Source: Eggerthellaceae bacterium
GTDB lineage: Bacteria > Actinomycetota > Coriobacteriia > Coriobacteriales > Eggerthellaceae
NCBI GenBank assembly: GCA_022791455.1
Contig: JAAVZC010000014.1
Span: 273,119-337,118 of the forward strand
Direction: 5' to 3'
Length of the DNA stretch: 64,000 bases
The position numbers and the translations under genes were made by a program. The stretch's first letter is position 1. Every line of letters begins with the position of its first letter. This document shows, in pieces, positions 12,601 to 24,600 of this stretch. The notes beneath the pieces are model-generated. The model was not told the DNA's origin. It saw nothing but the letters and a program-made list of their open reading frames with translations, and searched no databases.

Positions 12601-15600
12601 GGCTTCCTTCACAGCCTGAGCCTTAGCGGCGTCATCGGCATCCTCGGCGAAGTCCACCTCCACCGGCAGGAAGAACCACTGGGTGAGGTACATGGCCTCG
12701 CCCTCCAGGCCCGGCTCGGCCGGCAGCAGCTCGGTGGTGCCGTCTTCGTCGTACACCGGACCATCCTGGATGCCGTTGTAGGCACGCTTCTTATAAATGT
12801 TCAGGATAGAAGCGGCCTTCTCGGGGTCGGTCTCCTTCAAGGCGTTGAAGGCCTCTTCCTGCAGGGTGTCGTCCCACAGCTTGCCGGTGATGTTGGCGCG
12901 CGGCACCACACGCAGGCCAGCGTCCCAGTTGTACAGACGGGACGCGTCGCCCAGGTCGTAGATGGTATCCAGGTGGTTCTCGCCCGCCTTCAGCACCAGC
13001 TTGCCAGCGGAGTAATCGATCTCCGCCTCGTACTCGGCCTTGTCGGCGGCCCACTGCTTGTACAGGCTGCGGTAGGTGGTGTACTCGTCGTTGAGCTTGG
13101 TGTACACGGCCAGGGCGGCGTCGTACTCCGCTTGGGCGGCGTCGTAGACCGCTTTCAGCTGGTCGTACATGGCCTTCCAGCCGATGAAGTCGGACTCGTA
13201 CACCTGGTAGGTCTCGCCCACTTCGTAGTCCTCGCCGGTAGCCGGGGAGGTCCACACCATGGTGCCGTTGTCGTCGGAGAGGAACTTGTTCCCACGCTCC
13301 AGCGTCTCGTACACCGGCGCCTTCTGGCCGATGGAGTAGTACACCGTCTCCAGGTCGCCGTTGGGCTTGGTCACCTGGACGCCGTACTTCATCTCGCCAT
13401 CCACTTCTTCGTCGGCCATGTTCGCCGTGACCTCTTGCAGCTTGGCCACGTAGGTCTTCGAAGCCTCGTCGTAGGTGAAGGCAGGATATAGCTGGCCCAG
13501 CTCGTACTGGGTGTTAGGCACGTACACCTTGTCGGCATGGTCGATGCCGTTGGTGTTGACGGTCGGGTAGATGAGCACCTTCTTCGGCGCCAGCGGGTAG
13601 TCGGCGGCGTTGTCGGTCACCTGCGCGTACACCGGCGCCTCCTCGCCCACTTCGTAGGTGAGGCCGGTCTCCGGGTCGGTGTAGACCATGACGATGGTCT
13701 CAACACCGCCCACGGTCACCTTCTGCTCGGTGGTAGCCATGGCCTCGGTCACCGTCTGGGTCTTCTCGGTGAAGGAGAAGTTGCCGTTGTACCACTTCAC
13801 GTAGTCGTCGTAGTAGTCCTGCGGCAGGTAGGCACCGCTCATACCGGAGCCCTTGCGGTCGTTGAAGACCAGCTTCGGCGAGGTGACCAGCTGCGGGAAG
13901 CGGTCAGACATCTGCTGACCCGGCTTCAGGTCGGAAGCGCCCACGGTGGGACCGTATTCCTTGTTGTTCAGCGGGCTCTTGTAGTAGAAGCCCAACACGT
14001 TCTGCCACTCGGACACGAACTCGGTGAAGAAGTCCTGGTACACGTCCTTCTTCTGCTCGGCGGTGTACTCGTGCTTGGCGCCGTCCTCGCCGATGTAGTA
14101 CTTGAAGTGGTCGTTGTCCGGATGGAACTCAGAGGGAGCCGGCGGCTCGTACACTTCAGCCGGAATGTGCAGCTTGATGGACTGAGCGTTGGCCCACTCG
14201 GCATCCACCGCCGCCACGAAGGCGGAATTGGTGTTCAGGCCCAGCTTCTGGGTGAGGGCGGTGTAGGCCACACGGGTGCGACCGGCCTCTTCGCGGGCCT
14301 CATTGATGGCCTCCCACGCGGCGTTGTAAGCCTCGACGGCAGCGTTGAACTCGTAGAGCTCCTTCAATGCCGGGTCGTCGTTCTCGATGGAAATGCCAGC
14401 CCGAATGGCGTCGAAGTCCGGCGCCACCTCGTCCTCGTGCAGCGTCAGCTCGCCGTTGGCCTTAAGCGCGGCCGCGTTGTCCACGTCCGCCTTGGCGTTG
14501 TAATCGGTCACGTACTGAGCGTTCGCATCCAGCCATTCCTGGGTGGGCAGCTTCGGCTCGCGGGCATCCATGTCGCGCAACACCTTGTGGTTGATGGTGT
14601 TGGTCTCGATGGAGTCTTCCTGCAGGCTGTTCATGGAAGAACCGGTGTAGATGGTGGCGTTGTGGACCACCGTCTTCATGGTGCGCAGCTCGTACTTCAC
14701 CTTCACGGTGACGGTCTCGCCGGCGGGCACCAGGATGCCCTTGAACTGCACGCAGGCGCCCAGGTTGTTGTCCATGTAGTTGGCGTCGATGGTGCCCAGC
14801 GTGGCGCTTTGGCCCGGGGTGGCACCGGTGGAGGGCACGTCAGTCTTGCTGATGGAGTAGCCCAGCACCTTGACCCAATTCTTGTCGCCGCCCAGCGACG
14901 CGTCGGCGCCGTCCTCGGCCTCGTCCCAACCGGCGCTCTCGCGCGGCATCGGGTCCAGGATGGTAACGAACTGAGCGCGCTCGGTCTCGTTGGTGTAGGT
15001 GGTGGTGTACTCCACCTGGTTCTTGGTGCCTTCCTGGAAGTTGGTGAAGGCCACCGGGTTCGCGGACATCTGACCAATGGCGGCCAGCACGATGTACTCG
15101 TCGTCAAAGGAACCGGTCTCGTGCATGGTGCCCGGCTCGTTCAAGTAATAAGTAAGGGTGGTCTTGCCGTCCAGGCGGGTGCCGTCGGTCATCTGCTGCG
15201 GATCAAGCTTGTTGCCGTAGTAGTCGTACTCGGCCTCGGCCTGGCACAGCACGGTGGTAGCCACCGCCTTGGTCATCAGGTCGGAGTCGCCGTCGATGGT
15301 GTGCATCCAGCTTTGCGTGCTCTCGTCCCAGATGGTGGCGTCGCGCAGGGTGATGGCGTAGTCCTCATCCAGGTTCGCCAGGTCTTCCTGATCGATGCGC
15401 AGGCGATAGCCGGCCAGGTACTTAGTCTTGTAGTCTTCGGAAATAGTGTTGTCGGCCACCTGCATCGGGTCAACCACGTAGGTGGAAACGTCGCGGAACA
15501 GGTAGGTGCCGGCAGAAGCCGCCTCGCCCGTCCAGGCCTCGCGCAGCTCGCCCTTGAACTCCTGAGCCAGGTTGCCCTGAGCGTCGTACACCTTGCCGTC

Positions 15601-18600
15601 GGAACCGATGGACTCGCCCGCGGCGGTATCCACGTTGGCCGGGTCCTTCAGGCCCCAAACCGCCGGGTACAGACGCCACTTGTATACATCTTCATAGGTG
15701 TCGGAGCCCAGGTCCTTGCGGATGCGCGCCATCTCCATGAAGCTGCCGGTCTGGTTGCCCTCGGCGTCGAGCACCTTGCGGAACTGGTCCACGGTCTTGC
15801 CGGTGTCGGTGCCGTCGGCGGCGTACACATGGGTCACACCGTTCTCGTCGGTGCGAGCAGTCTCGCCGGTGGCCTTGCCGGAGCGGTCGACCACGAAGGC
15901 CTCGCCCAGCACGTAGCCGGTGGCGTTGCCCTCTTCATCCAGAATGGTGCGGCCGTCGGCAGCCAGCTCGCCGTAATCGGAAACATCCTCGGCCAGCGCG
16001 GGAGCGTAGTACCACTGCTCCATCTTCACCTTGACGCCGTTGTCGTCGCGGCCCTGGCCGATGCCCTCTTCGTTCTCCTGCTGGATGCCGTCGTAGTTCT
16101 CGTCGTTCCAGACGTTGTTGCCCACATAGCCCTTGGTGCCGTCAACGTAGCCCAGCGCGAACTTGTTCTGGCGGGCATAGCCCATCCAGGGGTTCTCGGC
16201 GTCTTCGTACACCGCCACGCCCTGGATGACGCGACCGGTGGCCGGGTCAACCTTCACCGTGCCGCTCTCGAACGGCATGTCGGCGCTGAACGGATAGGTA
16301 CGGGCAGAGCCGGACACGTAGCGCAGGTCGTTGTCGTAGATGGGCACATCCACCTCAACCTCGTGCTCCACGCCGTTCTCGTCCACCTCGATGGCGGTGC
16401 CCTTCTGGTCGTACACCAGCTGCTCGCGCAGCGGGTCGTTCTCGGGCAGCGTCTCGTCACCGGCGTTCGGCAGCGTCAGCGGGTCGGTCACCCAGGTGGT
16501 CAGCGTGGGCTTGATGAGGCGGTTGCTCACCGTGTTCGCTGCCTTCAGGATGTAGGTGCCGGGGCGCAGGCGGAAGCGGAAGAAGCCGTCGTCGCCGGTC
16601 TTCAGCGTGGCCAGGTTGCCGTCGGCATCGGTGGCGATGCGGCTGGAGATGATGGTGTTGCCGTTCTCGTCCTTGCTGGTCTCGTACACGTTGATCTGGA
16701 TGTCTTCCAGACGCTTCTCGTCCACCAGCTGGGCGCCCTTCATCTGGGCCCAGGTGTCGCCGGAGCCAACGGACTGGGAATCCAGCAGGCTGTTGATGTT
16801 CTCGTCGGCTTCCATGGTGCCGTCGGCCAGCATATCGTCGCGGTAGGCCACACCTTCGAAGGTGACGCCCTGGGCGATGCCCAGCTTGTAGCCGGTGGCG
16901 CGCTGGTCGTAATCCTGATGGATCTGGTCGGCCAGCTGGTCGTAGCCTTCCTTGTTCACGGCGTCGTGGTTGTACTCCACCGCGGTCACCTTGATGGTGC
17001 CGGTGGTCACTACCAGAGCGGCCGGCTCACCGGTGGCCTCGTTAGCCTCGCGGTGCTCGGTCTCCACTTCCACCTGAGCACCGGCAATGCCGATGGTCTT
17101 CGAGGTGGGCGAGTAGTTGTAGTACTCCTCGTCGAAGGTGTAGCGCAGGCGGTAGTCGCCCGGCTTCAGGTTCGAGAAGATGAAGTAGCCGGGATTGCCG
17201 TAGTAGTCGGTCTTGGTGGCGGTGGACAGCGGCGCGCCGGAGTCGGCGTTGATGTAGGCGCCCCAGGCGTCCAGCTGCGGCTTGCCGGTACGGGCGTCGC
17301 AGATGACCCAGCGGTCCTCATGGTTGGTGCCGGAGTCGTTCACCAGGGTGACGCACTCGCCGTCGCGGTTCACCGGGTTGCCGTACTCGTTCAGCAGCTC
17401 AATCTTCACGTTGTTCAGGCCGGGGTCTTCCACCGCGCCGTCGTAGTCCACGTCAATCAGACGGCTGCCGCTTTCGGTCTGGCCCTCCAGCGGGTTGCCG
17501 TTGGCGTCGTACTTCTGCCAGGTGCCGGTGGAGTTGTCGAACTCCTCGCCGGTAGCCGGGTCGATGCCGCGAATGAGGTAGCGGCCGTTCACAGACTTCT
17601 GGTAGGCAGAATCCACAATGTGGGTGGTCAGCTCTTCGCCGTTCTTGTCGGTGACGGTGGTGGTGACCGGGTTGCCGTTCTCGTCCAGCTTGTAGCCCAG
17701 CAGATCGTCCTCGGGCGTGCCGGACCAGTCGGAATCCAGCCACACGTAGTCGCCAATGTAGCCGCGATCCTCCGGGGCGTCCACGAAGGCGCCCGCCAGC
17801 ACGTTCTCCATCAGGTACGGACGGTTGGTGGTACCGTCGGAGTTGATGCGCTGCAGGAAGGTGTTCCACTGGGTCACGTCGGCAATCTGGCTGGAGCGCG
17901 CTTCGTACTGCTCGCGCAGCGCCTCGCGGTCGGCCTCGGGAGCCTGGGCCAGCAGCGCTTCCTGCTCGGTCTCGGACAGGCGCGAGAACATGTCGGCATC
18001 GCGCACGCCGGTGCGGTTGCCCAGGAACTTGGGCAGGTTCAGCGGCGCTTCCAGGTTGAAGTTCAGGCGGTTGTAGCCCTTCTGGTACAGGTACTCGCTG
18101 TCGGCCGGCTGCGCCCAAATGGAGCGCAGGGCCCGCAGCAGGGTTTCCTTCTCGTCCGGGTGAGACGCCACGTAGGCCTTCAGTTCGTCCAGGCTGACGA
18201 AGTTGTTGGCGTACATCTCAGATGCGGTGCAGTCGTCCACTTCGGGGTCGGCGCTGAACTCGGGGTACAGGGTCTGGCCCTTGGAGGTCAGCCACTGCTC
18301 GAAGGTGGGCTCGGGGCTGTAGTTCACGCGGTCCTCAACCCAGCGGGCCTCCAGATCCTGGTTGTGGCGGCTGTTGGCCATGGAGCGGGACACGTCTTCG
18401 CGCAGCTTGTCGATGAGGTCCTGACGGCCTTCTTCCTGGCTCTCGTCGGGAATTTCCTCGCCCTCTTCGTCCTCGTTGGTCAGAGCGCCCTGCTTCCAAA
18501 TCCACATCAGGCCGTCTTCGTCCATGGGCTCGATCTTCACCACGCCGTTGGTGGTGGTCTTCTTGTACGGCCCAACCCAGGTATAGACTTCCTGGCCCTC

Positions 18601-21600
18601 GATCATCTTCACGCCCGCGGCGCCGGTGTTGTCGGCGGCGTTGGAGGAGAACTTCACCACGTTGATGGAATCCAGGTCCATCAGGTAGCCGGTCCAGGTG
18701 GAGTTACGGTCACGCGGCTGCAGCACGTTCTTGGACTGGTAGCCGTCAACGTAGGGCTTGTCCGGGTTCAGGATGAAGTCGTACGTATCCGGGTCCACCA
18801 TGGGAGTGCCGTCTTCATTGAACATGTAGTTCGGAATCTGGATCTTCTGCTTCCAGCCTTCCTTGGTGAACTCGAAGGTGTAGTCGTTGCCGGTCACGAT
18901 GTTGCCCACCGTCTCGGCCACAGATCCCAGGCCGGTCATGGCCTTCACCTGGTCGGCCGTGTACACGCGGTCGACTTCCACCACTTCCACGTTGTAGGCG
19001 TTGTAGTCGTTCTCGTGCGGCAGGATGTCGTAGAGCACCACGTCGTTGTAGTAGCGGGCGGTGTCCTGTTTCGGGTCGGGGTTCACGGCGCTGTCGGCGT
19101 AGGAGAGGCTGCCGCCCTCGGAAACGGGAGCGGGGCCGTCCTTGCGCTCGGTCTTCAGCTTCTCCAGGTCGGTGGTGACCGTCTTGGTCTGGCTTACCGA
19201 GGTGGAGGTGGTGAACTCCAGCGAGCGCAGCTGCATAGAAAGCTGCGACTGGTTGGTGTTGCCGTCCAGGTTCACGTCGCGGGTGTCGGTGTCGGAACCG
19301 CGGGTCTTGCCGTCGTCGTTGCCGCCGCTGTTGGGCAGATAGGGGTTGTAGGTGCCGGGCTTGAAGCCGTAGCCGGTGGTGGTGAGCAGCGTCTCGGCCA
19401 CCGCGGTCTCGGCGTTCTCGTCGAAGGGCACCAGCAGTTCCACAATCACCGCTTGGCCGGGGCGCAGCACGCCGTTGTCCACTTCCCCACCGCTCTGGGC
19501 ACCGGTGAAGTGCCAGGTGAGGAACTTGCGGTTCACGTCGGAGCCCTCGGAAACGCCACCCAGCTTGTCCTGCACGCGGAAGTCGGCGTTGGTGGAGTTC
19601 ACGTAGGGGTTGTTCAGACGCGGCACCGAAGAGCTGGAGGCGGGCACAACGTCCTTCTCGAACTGGCCGGTCTCAGCGTTGTACACCTGGTACACATCGG
19701 TGTTCGTGTCGTTCATGTTCGCCACGTAGTAGGTCCAGATGGGCTGCTCGGAGTCAATGTTCTTGGCATAGCGGTCGCCGGCCTCACGCACGGAGGCGTA
19801 GGACTCGTCGAAGTAGTAGTACTTCGAGGGGTTCACCGGCTTGGTGCCGGCAACGGAGCCCTTGTCGCGCCACTCTTGCAGCTGCTTCTCGTACTCCTGG
19901 TACTTCTTCAGGTCGGCCTGCAGGTCGTCGTAGCTCACGTACTTCAGCACAGAGTCGTCCATGAACTGCGAACCGCCCAGGCCCTCAACCACAGGCAGCA
20001 CCTGGGAAATCTGCGGGTTGGTGCACATATCCTCTTCGTAACCCACATAGGCCAGGCGCTCCATCTGCTCGGCAGAGAGGTTGGTGAGCACAATCTTGTA
20101 GCGCACCATCTTCGACTGGCCCATGTTGATGGTAGAGGGGCTGGTGTTCCAGCTGTAGCCCTTGGTGGACTGGCCGTCGAAGTAGCTGCGGTAGATGTCC
20201 AGCGCCAGCACCGGTTCCTCCGGCGTACGGAAGAAGCCGGCACGGTCGCGCTCGGTTTCCACGAACTTGGTGTCGTCGTAGCGCGGCGTGGCGGAAACGA
20301 AGTGGTTCAGGTGCACGGTGGCCATGGCGTTGGAGGAGCCGGTGTTCAGCGGCGCCGGGCCATAGAATTCCACGTAGATGATGGTGCCGGAAGGCAGCTC
20401 GTCACCGGCGGAAACCGGGCGCTTCTTCTCGACGCCGTTCACGGTCTCCATGCGGTACATGCCGTTGGGCTTGGCCGTGCCCTTCAGCTTGTCGTCCACG
20501 TGCTCGTCGCCGTCGTAGACCTCCTGGATGGCCAGGCCCTTCTCGTTCAGCATAGCCTTGGCCACGTCCAGCGTATTGCCGACGACGTTCGGCACCTCGG
20601 TGGGAACGCCCACCTGGCCGCCGGTCTGAATGGCGGCCTGGAACGCCTTCTCGCCCAAGCGGGAGGCCTGGCCGATGGTGGGGCTGTTCTTCACGGAGGT
20701 GTTGAAGCAGATCTTCGGGGCGTTGGTGGTCATGCCCTCGTGGATGAAGGTCTCGGAGTTCAGCAGCACGTTGCCGTTCTTGTCCAGCTGCGGCGTGCCG
20801 TCGAAGTTGTAGTTCCAGCTCCAGCCAGAGTTCATGCGCAGCGGGTCAAGGTCATCCGCTTCCTGGATGCCGTCGGTGTACTTCGCATGATCCGGATTGC
20901 CGTCGTCGATCATGGCGTCCACCGCCAGGCGGAAGCCAGTGGGAACGGCAATCTTGTTGGCCAGAGTGTCGTTGTTCACGGTAGCGCCCTTCGGCACCGC
21001 CTTGATGATCCAGCGAATCTGCTTGGCCTGGTACTGCGGGTAGTTGCGCATGAAGTCGGCCGCCTGCAGCGTCACGTTGGTCTTGTCGGAGATGGCGTAA
21101 CCGGTCTTGTCGCCGATGGGCACCCACATGGCGGTGGAGCTGTCGGCGGTGTTGTAGTCGGTGGAGTCGCCAATGGCGTCGTAGTCGTCCTCGCCGTAGA
21201 AGTAGTCGCGGTCGGCGTCGGTACCGGCCAGGGCGTAGTTCTCCTGATCCTGGTACTCGGTGCCGTTCTGCTCCACGTAGCCGTTACCGTCCATGGTGCG
21301 GTCGTTGGCGGCCAGGCGCACGAACATGAAGACGCGGAAGTCCTTCTCCTGCTCCGCTTGCTCGCTGGTGGCGGTGCGGGTCACCTTGAAGTTGTCGGAG
21401 ACCTTGCCCTCTTCGTTCAGCACGTTGCCGTTGGAATCCAGGGTGTAGGTAACCTCCACCTGCTTGTTCACCGGCTTACCGAATTCCATCTCGGTGCGCT
21501 CTTCGGTGCGGGTGATCTTGCCGTCGTTCTCTTCGAACTCGGCGGTCACATCTTCGCTCTTGCCGTTGTAGGTATAGGTGTAGGCGCAGTCGTAGGTAGC

Positions 21601-24600
21601 GCCCGGGATCTCCCACACGCCGGTGGAGATGCTGGAAATGAGCGAGTCCACGCGGCCCACGGCCATGGTGGGGCTCTCCAGCGGAGCATCCAGAACGGTG
21701 CCTTCCAGCGTGGCCCAGTAGGGCACCTGCCAGTCGACGATGAAGCTGTTCACCGCACCGCCGGTGTTGATGGCCTGGGTGATGTAGAAGTCGTTCTCGC
21801 CCTTGTTGGCCACGTCGCCGGCCACGTAGATGCCCATGTCGTTGTTGGCCAGCAGCTTGCGCAGGCGGGCGGTGTCGGCACGGACAGAGGTCATGGGCTT
21901 GCGGATGAGGAAGTTGCCGGTCTCGGCCGCCACGTACAGGTCGTCGTAGTTGGTGGCGGTGGGAGGTACGGTGGTCTCGTTCACGGCGCCGTCGCGGTCG
22001 TAGTCGGCACGGCCGGACGGGTCTTCGGTGAACACGTCTTCCACCAGAATGCCCTCGCGATAGAAGCGGCTGACGGACTGCGGGTTGAACTGCATGCCAA
22101 CCACCGGCTCCCAGTCGTGGGGAGTCTTGGCCTTCATGGCGCGCAGCGGCAGGGTCTTGCCGTTCACCGTGGTGGTGCCGGAAACCTTCTTCACGTTCTT
22201 GGTCTCGGTCTTGGTGGGGTTGTCGGGGTCGATGATCTGGGTGCCCGGGTTATCGGGGTCATCGATGTAGTTCGGCACCTCAACGTCCACGGTACCGTCC
22301 ACGATGGGCACGTCCTTCTTGGAAGGCGTGCTGGCCTCGTCGTCCGGATCCACCGTCACGTCGATACCGGTGGTCCACCAGCCGTCGTCGGTGCTGTTCT
22401 TATTCACGCCCTCGGTGGCCTTGATGCCGTCGGGGATGACCACATCGCCGGTGAAGGTGTGCAGCCAGCCGCGCTCCGGCGTAGCCTTCAGCTGATCCAG
22501 GTTCAGCGGATCTTCCATCCACTCCAGGTCGGTGGCGTGGGCGGTGATGTACACGTTGGCGTTGTCGCTGCTCCAGGTGGCGATGTTCTTCATCTGATCC
22601 TTGTAGGAGATCAGCTTGCCCTCGGCGTCGAACATAGACTCATCGAGCGCCGTTTCCTCGGAGCCCAGGTTGTCCAGGCGGGTGCGCAGCTTCAGGGTCA
22701 TGGAGTCGCCGTAACCCAGGAAGCCGTTGGCATGCACGCCGGCGTAGTAGGCGTTGATGAGCGCCTCGTACTTCAGGAACTCTTCGTCGGTGGCGTCGTC
22801 GGGCGCGGCCAGCTCGAAGACCACCACTTCGCGGTCGTGGTCCTTGTCCTTAACGGTGGGCGTGGACTCCGGCACGGTGTCTTCGGGGTCGTCCGCATCC
22901 GGCTTGGCATAGTTACTGTTGGCGGCGTTGCCCTGGCCCACGGCGGCGAAGTCGTTGGAGCCCCAATCCGGCTGCGGCAGGCTGTTCTTGCCATAGGCAA
23001 TCTTCACCGTCCAGCCCTCGGCAATCAGCTGCTTCGGGGTCAGGCGCTCGGTCTTCATGACGCCCTGGCCCTTGGACAGGTCGGCGGTGGCGCCTTCGCC
23101 GCCAATGCGGTTGCCGTCGCGGTCGGCCACCCACTCGCCGGGGCCGGCCACGGTCTGCAGACGATCTTTGTACACGCGCTCCACGTAGAAGGCGTAGTCG
23201 TCGCCCTCGTAGTCGCCAATGTACTTGTAGCCGCTGCCGGGCGCCGCCACATCGGGGTCGTCGGTCAGCTTGGAGCCGTCGTAGAAGGTCACCTGGCGCG
23301 GCAGATGCATGGCGAACACCAGCTTGGCGTGCTTCAGGTTACCCTTGGTGGCGGGGTCGGTCTTGGTGGACTTGTTGGTCACCGTAGCGGCGAACCACGG
23401 AGTCTCGTTGTACTGCCAGGCGTCCTTCTCTTCGGAGGCCAGGAAGATGGTCTCGTGGAGCACCCAGTCGTTATGGTCGTTGAAGTCCACGGCCATCTGC
23501 GGGTCGTAGCGCCAAATCTCGTGCACCAGGTTGCCGGTGCCGCGGTACTCACCGCGAGCCGCCTGGTCCAGGGAAACATTGTTCAGGGTACGGGCCACGG
23601 AGCCGTCCGGGTTGTAGGCGTACACCCAGCGCTCGGTATCGAAGGTGTCCAGTACCGTGCCGTCCTCCTGCACCACGGTGTCGGGAACGCGGCTGTCGTA
23701 GTGCTCGGTGGCCACGCGGACGAAGTCGCCGTCGGCGGCCCACACGGTGTTGCCGTCCTCGTCGGTGACGATGGCGCCGGTCTCGTCGCGCTCCGGCTCG
23801 CCGTTCAGGCTGTACAGCGTGGAATCCCAGCCGTACACCACACCGGTCAGCGGGTCGCGCTTGTAGGTACGATCCAGTTTGAAGGCGGTCTTGGTGTTCC
23901 AGCCCACAATCTCATCAGTAGGATCGCCGTTGTCGTCGGTGCCATAGACGGGATCGCTCTTGTAGCGGATGAGCGACAGGGTCACCGTCTTGCCGTCGGC
24001 GGAAACGCTACGGCTGGCCTCCTGCACCTTGTACTGAATGTCGGTGTCGGAGTACTCGATCATCTTCGTGTTCGAGCCGTTGAGAGCGGTGGCGGCGTTG
24101 TTGCCGGCGGTGGTGCCGGTGGTGTGGGTCACCTCGATGAGCGGGTACAGGCCGTTGGCCTTGTCTTCGCCGCGGGTGGACAGCTTCTTACGAACGGTCG
24201 TGGTAGTGCCGTTGCTGTTGCCCGTGCTGGTGGCCGCCTTGATGACGGAGCCGTCGGTGTTGATGATGTCGCCCGGCTTGGCACCGGCGCCGGTGTTGTT
24301 GGTACCCGGCTCGTCGGTGACCACATGGTTCGGGTCGGTGGAATCGGTGGGACGGTCAGTCGGGTTGGCCTCAACCTCGTACTCCACGTTCAGAGTGGGC
24401 TGCTTGCAGCGCAGCTTCAGCGTAGAGAACACGCCCATGTCAGTATGGACGGCCGCCTGGCCGTTGCCGCGGGCGTTGTCCACGAAGCGCTCCGCCAGGG
24501 TGGTGGTGGCGCTGCCGTTCTCCACCAGGCCGTTGGAGCCGGCAATGGTGTTGGCGTTCAGCATGGCGGTGGTGTTGGCGGAGAGGCCGTAGCGGGTGGA

